Shown here in pieces: positions 30,313 to 38,912 of a stretch of DNA of 64,000 nt (within the stretch, counting starts at the first letter, position 1; the number at the start of each line of letters is the position of its first letter). The notes below the pieces were generated by a model that was not told where the DNA came from, made no database searches, and saw only the letters and a program-made list of their open reading frames with translations. Source of the DNA: an uncultured Oscillibacter sp. (GTDB lineage: Bacteria; Bacillota; Clostridia; Oscillospirales; Oscillospiraceae); assembly GCA_910585245.1 (NCBI GenBank), contig CAJUCO010000001.1, positions 124,001 through 188,000 of the forward strand, in the 5' to 3' direction. Position numbers and translations under genes: made by a program.

Positions 30313-31686
30313 ATGAAGCAACCGAAAACTCTATTTTACTGTACAGAATGTGGCAATGAGACACCGAAATGGGCGGGACGCTGTTCCGCCTGCGGCGCGT
30401 GGAACACAGTGGTGGAAAGCCCGGAGCCCACGTTGAAAGCGTCGAGAGGGAGGGGAAGGGTCTCCTCCTCGCGCGTTGTAGCATCTCCCAAGGCCTGTCC
30501 AGTCACGGAGCTTGGGGACAGTGTGGAGATCCGATTCTCCACCGGAATGGGAGAGTTGGACCGGGTTTTGGGCGGCGGCGCCGTCAAGGGTTCCCTGGTG
30601 TTGGTAGGCGGCGCTCCCGGGATCGGAAAGTCCACGTTGATGCTTCAAATCTGTGGAAAGCTCTGCGAGTTTGCCAAAGTTTTATATGTATCCGGGGAGG
30701 AGTCCCAGCATCAGCTAAAGCTCCGTGCCCAGAGGCTTCAAGTGCAAAGTGAAAACCTCTTGGTTCTCTCAGAGACCGGACTGGGGGAGATGCTGGAGAC
30801 GGTGGAACAAGAACAGCCGGATGTGCTGATTGTAGACTCAATCCAGACGCTTTACAATGGGGCCCTGGATTCTCCGGCCGGCAGCGTCAGTCAGGTGAAG
30901 GACTGTACTATGGCCCTGATGCAGCTGGCAAAGGGAAGCGGCATCACCGTATTTGTCATCGGCCATGTGAACAAGGAGGGGTCCATCGCTGGCCCCAAAG
31001 TTCTGGAACATATGGTGGATTGCGTACTGTACTTTGAAGGGGACCGGCACACCTTTTACCGTATCCTCCGGGCGGCAAAGAATCGCTTTGGGGCCACCAA
31101 TGAGATCGGTGTTTTTGAGATGGGAGACGGCGGGTTGACCGAGGTAGAAAATCCCTCTCAAATGTTGTTGTCCGGCCGTCCGGAGGAAGCTCCGGGCACC
31201 TGTGTCGCTTGTGTGATGGAGGGCGCCCGTCCTGTGCTGGCGGAAATACAGGCGTTGGTGGTAACTTCCGCAGGCACAAATCCACGCCGAACCAGCAACG
31301 GGTTTGACTATAACCGGGCGGCCATGCTGCTGGCCGTGCTGGAAAAACGAGGAGGGCTGAAGCTCTCTGGTTGCGACGCCTATTTGAATATTATCGGCGG
31401 CTTGCAGTTGGACGAGCCTGCCGCGGACCTGGCCGCCGTGGTGGCGCTGGCCTCCAGCTACCTAGACAAGCCTGTTCCCGGAGATCTGTCGGCCATCGGG
31501 GAGGTAGGGCTTACCGGGGAGTTGCGAAGCGTCAACCAACTGACCCAGAGGGTGGCCGAGGTCCGGCGGCTGGGGTTTAAGCGCTGTGTGGTCCCGGCCC
31601 ACCGGGGACTGGAAAGTCTTCCGGACCTGCAGCTTTTACCCGCTCGGAATATCGGTGAGGCGATTCGAGCCGCTTTGCGGGAATAA
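30313..31686 (+). CDS. radA: DNA repair protein RadA (Sms)
   Basis: A 457-residue RecA-like ATPase and branch-migration helicase. The N-terminal zinc finger is YCTECGNETPKWAGRCSACG, Walker A is VGGAPGIGKSTLML, Walker B is VLIVDSIQTLY, and the RadA-specific KNRFG lies in AAKNRFGATNE. The C-terminal Lon-like domain includes GDLSAIGEVGLTGELRSV. ATG 30313. Its last ~110 bases overlap a small antisense frame. Confidence 0.95.
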   Translation: MKQPKTLFYCTECGNETPKWAGRCSACGAWNTVVESPEPTLKASRGRGRVSSSRVVASPKACPVTELGDSVEIRFSTGMGELDRVLGGGAVKGSLVLVGGAPGIGKSTLMLQICGKLCEFAKVLYVSGEESQHQLKLRAQRLQVQSENLLVLSETGLGEMLETVEQEQPDVLIVDSIQTLYNGALDSPAGSVSQVKDCTMALMQLAKGSGITVFVIGHVNKEGSIAGPKVLEHMVDCVLYFEGDRHTFYRILRAAKNRFGATNEIGVFEMGDGGLTEVENPSQMLLSGRPEEAPGTCVACVMEGARPVLAEIQALVVTSAGTNPRRTSNGFDYNRAAMLLAVLEKRGGLKLSGCDAYLNIIGGLQLDEPAADLAAVVALASSYLDKPVPGDLSAIGEVGLTGELRSVNQLTQRVAEVRRLGFKRCVVPAHRGLESLPDLQLLPARNIGEAIRAALRE

Positions 31687-31792
31687 AGTGGACGCAGGCG
31701 CCGCCAAGGGCGGGCACGCCGGCGGCGGCGGCGCTGTCTAGCGTGCAGAGGCCGTCGGATTGATAAACGCATTCACTGGTGCATGGAATCAA
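31577..31792 (-). CDS. possible small Cys-rich protein, antisense to the radA end
   Basis: TTG 31792 follows GGAGGATCGCC. The 71-residue product begins IPCTSECVYQSDGLCTLDSA and has ACVHFIP, a C-x3-C-x-Y-x3-G-x-C pattern seen in small clostridial proteins (DUF1540-like). The conserved part lies outside radA; the C-terminal ~37 residues overlap radA and are probably non-conserved. Metal-binding is likely by pattern; function unknown. Confidence 0.5.
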   Translation of the reverse strand: MIPCTSECVYQSDGLCTLDSAAAAGVPALGGACVHFIPAKRLESPHRYSERVKAAGPEDFPVPGGPGPHSA

Positions 31793-31906
31793 GGCGATCC
31801 TCCGTTCATTTGATGATGGAAATAGTTTGACCGAAACGGCGGATTTTATGAGAGCATCCGGCCCGAGTGCCGGATGATATACAGGGAGGGAGGATTCGAG
31901 AGATAT

Positions 31907-31944
31907 CCTCAATTGAACAAAATAAAAATTTTGTTCAATTGAGG
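31907..31944. repeat. perfect 17-bp palindrome before the tyrosine recombinase
   Basis: CCTCAATTGAACAAAAT (31907-31923) and its exact complement (31928-31944) around AAAA. It is not followed by a T-run on the + strand, so a plain terminator is unlikely. Confidence 0.8.
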
Positions 31945-31992
31945 GGGCGTAAAGCGGACGAACTATGCTTTGCCGACTCGAGAACAGCGTTT

Positions 31993-33012
31993 ATGACCGA
32001 CTACCGTACGGAGGCTCCGCCCATCTTGCGGGACTTCCTGGCATACCATGAGACTGTCAAAGCTCATTCTAAGAAAACTGTAGACGAATATTTTTTGGAC
32101 TTGCGAAATTTTTTCCGCTATCTCAAGCAAACCCGAAACTCCAGTTTATCCAGTCTGGCGCTGGACGAGATTGATATTTCCGACGTGGACCTGGACTTGA
32201 TCTCTAGTGTGACGTTGACGGATATCTATGACTACATGACCTATTTAAGCCGGGATCGGGTCCAGCACCAAAACAGCCAAACCTCTAATTACGGTCTCAA
32301 TGCCACATCGCGTGCCCGAAAGTTGGCGACAATCCGGTCGTTCTACAATTACTTGACTAATAAAATCCATCTTATTCGTGAAAATCCTGTCAAAGATATT
32401 GACTCGCCGAAACTGAAAAAATCACTGCCCAAGTATTTGACTTTGGACCAGAGTGTGGAACTGTTGGGCTCCGTAGATGGTAAAAACCAGGAGCGGGATT
32501 ACTGCATTTTGACCTTGTTTCTCAACTGTGGATTGCGAATTTCAGAATTGGTCGGTTTGAACCTTCGCGACATCCAAGGAGATTCCATCCGAGTTCTGGG
32601 AAAAGGTAATAAAGTTCGCATTCTCTATTTAAATGATGCCTGTCAAGACGCGCTGAATCGCTATTTGGATGTTCGCCGTCCCATTGCCGGACGAGATGCG
32701 GGCGCACTGTTCCTATCCTCTCGAAATGAGCGGATCAGCCGTTCCACGGTTCATGCCATGGTGAAAAAGCGCCTTTCTGCCGCCGGGATTGACGAGAGCG
32801 AATACTCTTCTCACAAGCTCCGTCACACTGCCGCCACATTGATGTTGCAAAATGGTGTAGATGTTCGGGCAGTCCAGGAGGTTTTGGGACATGATCATTT
32901 GAATACTACCCAGATTTATACCCATATTGACAATGAGGCTTTACGTTTAGCTGCAAAGGCAATTCCCTTGTCACACCTTAAAAGTAAAAAGAAAAATGGT
33001 AACTCCAAGTAG
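31993..33012 (+). CDS. xerC: tyrosine recombinase, XerC-like
   Basis: A 339-residue (from ATG 31993) phage-integrase family enzyme. The core-binding domain has YHETVKAHSKKTVDEYFLDL and RKLATIRSFYNYLTN. Catalytic residues are in LNCGLRISELVGLNL, SHKLRHTAATLMLQ and LGHDHLNTTQIYTHI. It may be the XerC partner of XerD or a separate integrase: the gene is noticeably richer in A+T than its neighbours. The start is uncertain; the frame is open to 31867 through the palindrome. Closed by its own terminator. Confidence 0.82.
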   Translation: MTDYRTEAPPILRDFLAYHETVKAHSKKTVDEYFLDLRNFFRYLKQTRNSSLSSLALDEIDISDVDLDLISSVTLTDIYDYMTYLSRDRVQHQNSQTSNYGLNATSRARKLATIRSFYNYLTNKIHLIRENPVKDIDSPKLKKSLPKYLTLDQSVELLGSVDGKNQERDYCILTLFLNCGLRISELVGLNLRDIQGDSIRVLGKGNKVRILYLNDACQDALNRYLDVRRPIAGRDAGALFLSSRNERISRSTVHAMVKKRLSAAGIDESEYSSHKLRHTAATLMLQNGVDVRAVQEVLGHDHLNTTQIYTHIDNEALRLAAKAIPLSHLKSKKKNGNSK

Positions 33013-33013
33013 A

Positions 33014-33044
33014 AAACCCCGCCTCCTTTGAGGCGGGGTTTCTT
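33014..33044 (+). terminator. terminator of the tyrosine recombinase gene
   Basis: AAACCCCGCCTC and GAGGCGGGGTTT around CTTT, then TCTT. Confidence 0.88.
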
Positions 33045-33097
33045 CTGTTCTCAACGAAGCATTTTGACTCGCAACAGGCAGGTTTTTGAACAAAATT

Positions 33098-33598
33098 TTA
33101 AGGCCGCATTACGCCGGTGATATGCAGAAAGCGAATTTTCCGGTATTCGTAGGTAGACAATGGACGGTAATCCGCGTCATAACTGTGGGCGGCGATTAGA
33201 ACGTTTTCCAGTGTCGCCGGACTTCCTACGGACACTACGATAGGCGAATGCTGGTACTCCTCCCCTTTAAAAGACAGTTGCACCAAGTCCCCTGGTAACA
33301 GCTCTTCCAGTTGACAAGGTTTTGCCAGGGGGCCGATGGAAAAATTGTCTCGGGTCAGAAAATTATATAGATATGGAACCCCCGTCCAGGCTGGAGCCTT
33401 TCGGTTGGCGTCGATATAATACCAACCATAGGTCGGCGTAAAATTCATCACGCCACTACCAGCATAGAGGCACTGAGATGCAAAGTTTGTACAATCCCCG
33501 CCCAGATGTTCGTAATCGTAAAAGAGCGGGTTCCGGCCATAAGCCCACTGGTGGGCATATAAAACGGCGGCTTCCCGGTCATATGGATGCAGCTGCAT
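33098..33598 (-). CDS. amidase-domain (Amidase_6) protein
   Basis: A 166-residue protein with YDREAAVLYAHQWAYGRNPL, the active-site block GGDCTNFASQCLYAGSG (Cys about 36), a Trp-rich middle and GDLVQLSFKGEEYQHSPIVV with the expected His. This is the CHAP/NlpC-like putative amidase domain common in Clostridia, often at the end of secreted proteins; here it stands alone with no signal peptide. It may act in the cell or in the spore mother cell. Start ATG 33598. Substrate unknown. Confidence 0.82.
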   Translation of the reverse strand: MQLHPYDREAAVLYAHQWAYGRNPLFYDYEHLGGDCTNFASQCLYAGSGVMNFTPTYGWYYIDANRKAPAWTGVPYLYNFLTRDNFSIGPLAKPCQLEELLPGDLVQLSFKGEEYQHSPIVVSVGSPATLENVLIAAHSYDADYRPLSTYEYRKIRFLHITGVMRP

Positions 33599-33719
33599 AC
33601 CGCTTCTCCCTCCCCTTTTCCCCAGAATATGCGGGATGAGGCCGGAAGGTGTATCGCGGTTTTATCCATGAAAAAGCGGAGACGGCAGAGCGTCTCCGCT
33701 TTTTGAATGGGGGAATTTC

Positions 33720-34691
33720 TTAGAAAGCCTTGTGGTCGCAACCCAAGACATCCACCAGCTTGTGGCGGACCAACTCCTTGATGTTGGCGCGGGCGGGCTT
33801 GAGGTACTGACGGGGATCAAAGTGGCCGGGATTTTCATTGAAGTACTGCCGGATAGTTCCGGTCATAGCCAGACGCAAGTCGGAGTCAATGTTGATCTTG
33901 CAGACGGCACTGCGGGCGGCCTCGCGGAGCTGTTCCTCGGGGATACCTACGGCGTCAGGCATTTGGCCGCCGTTGGTGTTGACCATCTTCACGTAATCCT
34001 GAGGCACGCTAGAGGAACCGTGGAGAACAATGGGGAACTCCGGCAGGCGCTTTACGATCTCTTTCAGAATATCGAAGCGCAGCGGGGGCGGAACCAGGAT
34101 GCCCTTTTCGTTGCGGGTGCACTGTTCGGGCTTGAATTTAAACGCGCCGTGGGAAGTGCCGATGGCGATGGCCAGAGAGTCGCAGCCGGTCTTGGAGACA
34201 AACTCCTCCACTTCCTCGGGACGGGTGTAGTGAGAGTCCTCGGCGGAGACGTTGACCTCATCTTCTACGCCGGCCAGGGCGCCCAGCTCCGCTTCGACCA
34301 CCACGCCTTTGTCATGGGCGTACTCCACGACTTTTTTAGTCAGCTCGATGTTCTCCGCAAAAGGCTTGGAGGAAGCGTCAATCATGACGGAGGTGAATCC
34401 GTCGTCAATGCAGGACTTGCAGGTCTCAAAGGTATCTCCGTGGTCCAGATGCAGCACAATGGGGATCTCGGGGCATTCAATGACGGCGGCCTCTACCAGT
34501 TTCACCAAATAGGTGCGGTTGGCATAGGCCCGGGCGCCCTTGGATACCTGGAGGATTACGGGAGCCTGTTCCTCGCGGCAGGCCTCGGTAATGCCCTGGA
34601 TAATTTCCATGTTGTTGACGTTAAAGGCTCCGATGGCATACCCTCCGTGATAGGCTTTTTTGAACATCTCGGTAGAAGTGACCAGTGCCAT
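33720..34691 (-). CDS. fba: class II fructose-bisphosphate aldolase
   Basis: A 323-residue zinc aldolase of glycolysis. GAFNVNNMEIIQGITEAC, VLHLDHGDTFETC with zinc His and catalytic Asp, FTSVMIDASSKPF, EAELGALAGVEDEV, AIGTSHGAFKF and VLHGSSSVP are all seen. ATG 34691 follows AGGAGATG; the upstream ATG at 34700 is too close to the ribosome site. Transcribed divergently from the phosphofructokinase gene, giving a compact glycolytic locus. Confidence 0.95.
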   Translation of the reverse strand: MALVTSTEMFKKAYHGGYAIGAFNVNNMEIIQGITEACREEQAPVILQVSKGARAYANRTYLVKLVEAAVIECPEIPIVLHLDHGDTFETCKSCIDDGFTSVMIDASSKPFAENIELTKKVVEYAHDKGVVVEAELGALAGVEDEVNVSAEDSHYTRPEEVEEFVSKTGCDSLAIAIGTSHGAFKFKPEQCTRNEKGILVPPPLRFDILKEIVKRLPEFPIVLHGSSSVPQDYVKMVNTNGGQMPDAVGIPEEQLREAARSAVCKINIDSDLRLAMTGTIRQYFNENPGHFDPRQYLKPARANIKELVRHKLVDVLGCDHKAF

Positions 34692-34802
34692 GACAATCAT
34701 CTCCTGACAAATTTATTTGTCCCGTCCCCGAGCCGGACCGGAAGAAAGGACCTTGGCCCCCTTTCCTTCCCTTTACGAAGACGAAAACGATTTTCTCCTA
34801 TG

Positions 34803-34830
34803 ATAATATCACAAAAAAAATAAAATGCAA
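34803..34830 (-). promoter_or_regulatory. promoter of fba
   Basis: Minus strand TTGCAT (34830-34825), 16-base spacer, TATTAT (34808-34803); leader about 110 bases. Confidence 0.75.
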
Positions 34831-34833
34831 GTA

Positions 34834-34862
34834 TTTACAATTCTTTTTTTGAATGGTATGAT
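34834..34862 (+). promoter_or_regulatory. promoter of pfp, back to back with the fba promoter
   Basis: TTTACA, 17-base spacer, TATGAT (34857-34862). Its -35 lies four bases from the fba -35, so one regulator could affect both. Confidence 0.65.
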
Positions 34863-34931
34863 AAAAAATACCGTGGGCTTGGGTCCCCGGTTGGAAAAAG
34901 GAAGAAAAAAATTTTTAGGAGGCTGTTTCTC

Positions 34932-36170
34932 ATGAGTGAATTGAAAGGCGCCTGCATCTTCGGCCAGTCCGGTGGCCCGACTTCCGTCATCAACGCCAGC
35001 GCCTACGGCGTCATCAGCACCGCTCTGAAAAACCCTAACATTACCCGTGTCCTGGGTGCGGAGCACGGCATCAAAGGCGTGCTGAATGACCGGCTCTTCG
35101 ACATGGGCCAGGAGGACCCCGCCGAGCTGGAACTACTGAAGTACACCCCCTCTTCCGCCTTGGGTTCCTGCCGTTATAAGATGAAGGACCCGGATGTGGA
35201 TGACACGGACTACAAACGCATCCTGGAGATCTTCAAAAAATATGATGTCCGCTACTTCTTCTACAACGGCGGAAACGATTCCATGGACACCTGCAACAAA
35301 ATCAGCAAGTATATGCAAAAAGTAGGCTATGAGTGCCGGGTCATGGGCGTGCCCAAGACCATTGACAACGACCTCTTCGGCACGGATCACTGCCCAGGTT
35401 TTGCCTCCGCCGCCAAATATATCGCCACCAGCTGTATGGAGGTCTATCAGGATGCCCGGGTCTATGACACCGGCATGGTCTGCGTCATTGAAATCATGGG
35501 CCGCCACGCCGGCTGGTTGGCTGGCGCCGCTGCCTTGGCCACCGCCTATGGCGCGGGTCCCGACCTGGTCTATCTCCCGGAGGTGGACTTTGACATGGAC
35601 CAGTTCCTGGCGGATGTAGACCGTATTTACAAGGAGAAGGGCAACTGCATGGTGGCTGTTTCCGAGGGAATCCACTATGCAGACGGCTCCTTCGTCTCCG
35701 AGGCAAAAACCTCCGCCACCGATGGCTTTGGCCACGCCCAGCTGGGCGGACTGGCCGCTATGCTGGCGGACGCCGTGAAGCAAAAGACCGGCGCAAAGGT
35801 ACGGGGTATTGAGCTGAGCCTCCTCCAGCGCTGCGGCGCGCACTTGGCCTCTGAGACCGATATTGAGGAGTCCTTTATGTCCGGCAAGGCCGCTGTGGAA
35901 AACGCCGTGGCGGGCATCACCGATAAAATGGTGGGCTTTGAGCGGAGTTATGAGGGCGGCCAGTACGTCTGCAAAACCAAACTGTTGGGCCTGACGGACG
36001 TTGCCAACACTGAGAAAAAAGTGCCTCTGGAGTGGATCAACGTCGCCCACAACGGCGTGGAAAAACCCTTCATTGACTACGTACTGCCTCTCGTTCAGGG
36101 TGAGCCCAAGCTGCCCAAGCAGGATTCCCTGCCCCGGTTTGCCAAGCTGAAGAAGGTTCTGGCGAAGTAA
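34932..36170 (+). CDS. pfp: 6-phosphofructokinase, pyrophosphate-type
   Basis: A 412-residue enzyme phosphorylating fructose-6-phosphate. It shows FGQSGGPTSVINASAYGV, YFFYNGGNDSMDTCNKIS, VMGVPKTIDNDLFGTDHCPG and IEIMGRHAGWLAGA. The PKTIDND Lys and the GGNDS loop point to the pyrophosphate-using group rather than the ATP group, an inference from family knowledge. RBS AGGAGG, ATG 34932. Monocistronic with a terminator. Confidence 0.92.
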   Translation: MSELKGACIFGQSGGPTSVINASAYGVISTALKNPNITRVLGAEHGIKGVLNDRLFDMGQEDPAELELLKYTPSSALGSCRYKMKDPDVDDTDYKRILEIFKKYDVRYFFYNGGNDSMDTCNKISKYMQKVGYECRVMGVPKTIDNDLFGTDHCPGFASAAKYIATSCMEVYQDARVYDTGMVCVIEIMGRHAGWLAGAAALATAYGAGPDLVYLPEVDFDMDQFLADVDRIYKEKGNCMVAVSEGIHYADGSFVSEAKTSATDGFGHAQLGGLAAMLADAVKQKTGAKVRGIELSLLQRCGAHLASETDIEESFMSGKAAVENAVAGITDKMVGFERSYEGGQYVCKTKLLGLTDVANTEKKVPLEWINVAHNGVEKPFIDYVLPLVQGEPKLPKQDSLPRFAKLKKVLAK

Positions 36171-36183
36171 AGTCCGGACGTTT

Positions 36184-36213
36184 GCGCCCCGCTCTTTTGA
36201 GCGGGGCGCTTTT
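36184..36213. terminator. terminator of pfp
   Basis: GCGCCCCGCTC and GAGCGGGGCGC around TTTT, then TTTTC; convergent with the next minus-strand gene. Confidence 0.9.
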
Positions 36214-36216
36214 CAT

Positions 36217-37293
36217 CTACTTCTCAATACCAGACCAGGCCAGCCGCCATTGAGAGTCCCGGCGAATCAGCCTCATGGTCAGATAGGAGTCGCTCTCGCC
36301 CTCATCCAGATTCAAACGGTACTTGACAGAAACAATGGCGGAGGCGGGGTCCTGGTCGCTGTCCGGGGCATAGTCCACGGAGATGACCGACAGAGATTTC
36401 CAGACGTTTTCTCCATAGGTGTCCACCCAGACGTCCTCCGCCAGCAGGTCGGAAACGCCGGAGAGGTCGTTGGATAACAGCGCCGGGAACAGACGGTCTG
36501 TTGCCGTATAAAGGGAGGCCATCCACTCAGGCACAATCTGATTCAGAGGAACCACACGAAAGCTGGAAACCATGTCCTGGAAGCGCATCCCCATCCCCTC
36601 CTCTGCTTCCAGGAAATACCGGGCAGTGAGAACAAAGGTCCCCCCCTGTCCGTCTTCCACGAACCAGAGTTCCGTCTGTTCCGAATCCCAATCCGTGCCT
36701 GCGCTGGCACGGAGATACAGGCTTTCCGGCAGGACAGCGCTCTCCTCTTCCAGGAATACTTCCTGATAACGCTCCTTCAGGGCTTCCGCCGCCTCCGTCC
36801 TCGCCGCTTCAGGCAGTATACCGGAAAGGTGGAGAATATCCAAGCCACATTCCGGAAAATTATCCGGCAAAGGGTTTGTACTTCTAATACTGTAAAGTCC
36901 ATTATCTTCACGGATTGAAAACTGCTCCTCGTTTATATAAATGAGGAAATCCACGGCCGCTTCCTGAGACTGTGGGGCATAGCTCAACAGCCTCAACTCC
37001 CCAATTTCACCGCCCTGTTCCGGTAAGATAAACTTCGTGCCGGAGGAGCCCGGTCTCTGAGCTTCAATGGGCGAAACCGGGTCCTGGCTCACCGGCGGCT
37101 CCGGCATTATATCGGGAGTGGCAGGCGGCGTAGTCCACAGTGGGAAGACACGTCCCGCCGCCAGCACCAAAGCCAGACAGGCTGCCGCGGCGAGGTAGTA
37201 TCCAAGCCGGTTCCTCCTCCGCCGTTCACTGCGGGCAACTAGCTCCGGTGCCGTTTCACCGATGGCAAGAAACAACCGTTCCTGATCCTTCAT
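36217..37293 (-). CDS. putative membrane anti-sigma factor
   Basis: A 358-residue protein. A short cytoplasmic N-terminus with RSERRRRNRLG precedes one membrane helix (YYLAAAACLALVLAAG, about 32-47) and a long extracytoplasmic part with two apparent repeats of a mixed fold and Pro-rich linker. Its start overlaps the ECF sigma gene by ATGA, the usual sigma/anti-sigma arrangement. No zinc anti-sigma HxxxCxxC motif is present. Signal sensed unknown. Confidence 0.65.
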   Translation of the reverse strand: MKDQERLFLAIGETAPELVARSERRRRNRLGYYLAAAACLALVLAAGRVFPLWTTPPATPDIMPEPPVSQDPVSPIEAQRPGSSGTKFILPEQGGEIGELRLLSYAPQSQEAAVDFLIYINEEQFSIREDNGLYSIRSTNPLPDNFPECGLDILHLSGILPEAARTEAAEALKERYQEVFLEEESAVLPESLYLRASAGTDWDSEQTELWFVEDGQGGTFVLTARYFLEAEEGMGMRFQDMVSSFRVVPLNQIVPEWMASLYTATDRLFPALLSNDLSGVSDLLAEDVWVDTYGENVWKSLSVISVDYAPDSDQDPASAIVSVKYRLNLDEGESDSYLTMRLIRRDSQWRLAWSGIEK

Positions 37294-37844
37294 ACGAGCC
37301 CCTCCTTTTCCAAATACTTCTTTAGTTTTTCCCGACTGCGAAATAAACTGGTCCGCACGGTGACCTCTCGCATACCATAGCGTTTCGCAATATCTGCCGT
37401 AGGTTCCGTGAACCAGTAGCGCCGCAAGAAGACATTACACTCCCGCTCCGGCAGGGTTCGGAGGAAACGAGAGACAGACTCCTTCAACTCGGCAAACTCC
37501 ACGGCCTGTAGCGTATCGGCCGGCGAGACGCACTCCGCCAACTCGTCCAAAACCAGGGGCAGTTCTCCCCCGCCCCGTTTCCCGGCGCGACAGGCCCGCC
37601 AGCGGTCGAAAGCCAGATTCCGTGTGATTTTCCCAAGGTACTGAGCCAGCAGGCTGGGCCGGTCCTCCGGCATGGCGTTCCAGGCATTGAGCCAGGTATC
37701 GTTAACGCACTCCTCTATATCCCTCCGGTCCGGCAGAATGTTTCTGGCAATGGCCCGGCAGTAATTGCCGTACTTCTCTCCCGTCTGCTGAATAGCCTCT
37801 GGATTTCGGGACCAATACAGATCGATAATGAAACCATCCTCCAT
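37290..37844 (-). CDS. ECF-type RNA polymerase sigma factor
   Basis: A 184-residue sigma factor with only regions 2 and 4. Region 2 holds RRDIEECVNDTWLNAWNAMP and TRNLAFDRWRA; region 4 holds LPERECNVFLRRYWFTEPTA and then GMREVTVRTSLFRSREKLKK. Paired with the membrane protein that overlaps it downstream. A GGAAC-N16-CGTC sequence upstream suggests it transcribes its own operon. Confidence 0.92.
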   Translation of the reverse strand: MEDGFIIDLYWSRNPEAIQQTGEKYGNYCRAIARNILPDRRDIEECVNDTWLNAWNAMPEDRPSLLAQYLGKITRNLAFDRWRACRAGKRGGGELPLVLDELAECVSPADTLQAVEFAELKESVSRFLRTLPERECNVFLRRYWFTEPTADIAKRYGMREVTVRTSLFRSREKLKKYLEKEGLV

Positions 37845-37889
37845 GTTCTCTCTCCTTTCGTGTTTGATAAAAGGCCTTTCACTGTTATA

Positions 37890-37914
37890 GACGGAAAAAA
37901 CAAATAGGCGTTCC
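37890..37914 (-). promoter_or_regulatory. ECF-type autoregulated promoter
   Basis: Minus strand GGAAC (37914-37910), 16 bases, CGTC (37893-37890), the classical ECF sigma pattern, 46 bases before the sigma gene. Confidence 0.6.
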
Positions 37915-37940
37915 CGGATAAAGTGAGATTCTTTTTTCAG

Positions 37941-37973
37941 AAAAGACCGCCCGCCGGAGAACCCGACGGGCAG
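37941..37973 (-). terminator. terminator of coaX
   Basis: On the minus strand CTGCCCGTCGG pairs with CCGGCGGGCGG (one G-U) and is followed by TCTTTTCTG. Confidence 0.75.
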
Positions 37974-37998
37974 TTTGGATTGAGGGAAATCTTCCCTC

Positions 37999-38769
37999 TC
38001 AGCGATTCTTTTGGTAGATGGTCCAGAGTCCGTCCATCAGCAGGAATTTGTCATAAATAACCCGGTTCCGGCAATACCGCACGATTACCGGCGCATTTCC
38101 TCCCGTGGCCACTACACTGACTTCCCGCCCGGGAAATTCCTCTCGAATGCGGTCGATGATGCCGTCCAACATTCCGGCCGTGCCGTAAACGATTCCGGAG
38201 CGCATACATTCCTCGGTATTTTTTCCGATGAGCGCTTTGGGATGCTGAAGGGAGATGTCTGGCAGTTGAGCCGCCCGGTGGCTCAGGGCCTCCAAAGAGA
38301 CGTTAACCCCCGGCAAAAGCAGGCCCCCCTCATAGGTTCGTCCCTCGGAGATGACGCCGATGGTTGTGGCGGTGCCCATATCAATGGTGATAATAGGAGG
38401 GCTGAATTTCTCCAGCGCCGCCACGGCGTTTGCCACAATGTCCGCACCCACTTGAGTTTGAACCGTTAGGCGAATGTTCAGCCCGGTTTTCACGCCTGGC
38501 CCCACTACCATGGGGGGCTTTCCAAGAAGCCGGGTCAGGGCCTTTTCCATCATAAAGTTTAGCGGCGGGACCACGCTGCACAGTATGGCGCCAGTCACAT
38601 CCTTATAGCTGAAATGGTAGAGGGCAAACAAGTTCATCAGGTCAATGCTGATCTGGTCGGCGGTCTTTCGGCTGTCTGTGTCCAAACAGGCCAGGAAGCG
38701 GAGGGCTTTATCCCTGTCGAAAAGCCCCACAGAGGTGTTGGAATTGCCCACATCAATGGCAAGTAGCAT
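37999..38769 (-). CDS. coaX: type III pantothenate kinase
   Basis: A 256-residue kinase for the first step of coenzyme A synthesis. LLAIDVGNSNTSVGLFD is the phosphate loop; GADIVANAVAAL, IIIDMGT-like ITIDMGTATTIGVI, LLLPGVNVSLEAL and VVATGGNAPVI are the remaining ASKHA motifs. Full length. ATG 38769 after AAAGGAGCG. Monocistronic. Confidence 0.94.
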   Translation of the reverse strand: MLLAIDVGNSNTSVGLFDRDKALRFLACLDTDSRKTADQISIDLMNLFALYHFSYKDVTGAILCSVVPPLNFMMEKALTRLLGKPPMVVGPGVKTGLNIRLTVQTQVGADIVANAVAALEKFSPPIITIDMGTATTIGVISEGRTYEGGLLLPGVNVSLEALSHRAAQLPDISLQHPKALIGKNTEECMRSGIVYGTAGMLDGIIDRIREEFPGREVSVVATGGNAPVIVRYCRNRVIYDKFLLMDGLWTIYQKNR

Positions 38770-38808
38770 GGAGATCGCTCCTTTCGTTCCGGTTTTTTAC
38801 ATATTTAT

Positions 38809-38837
38809 ATAGTAACACGAGTTGGGCTACCTTGCAA
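38809..38837 (-). promoter_or_regulatory. promoter of coaX
   Basis: Minus strand TTGCAA (38837-38832), 17-base spacer, TACTAT (38814-38809). Confidence 0.65.
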
Positions 38838-38853
38838 GCGCAAGAAAAAGAGC

Positions 38854-38882
38854 TTGCTATCATACAATTGTTCTGTTATACT
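38854..38882 (+). promoter_or_regulatory. promoter of the Ogt-CPCC fusion gene
   Basis: TTGCTA, 17-base spacer, TATACT (38877-38882). Start of transcription near 38889 rules out translation from the ATG at 38889 unless leaderless. Confidence 0.7.
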
Positions 38883-38912
38883 GGAGCCATGAAACAGATA
38901 GGAAGTCGTGGG

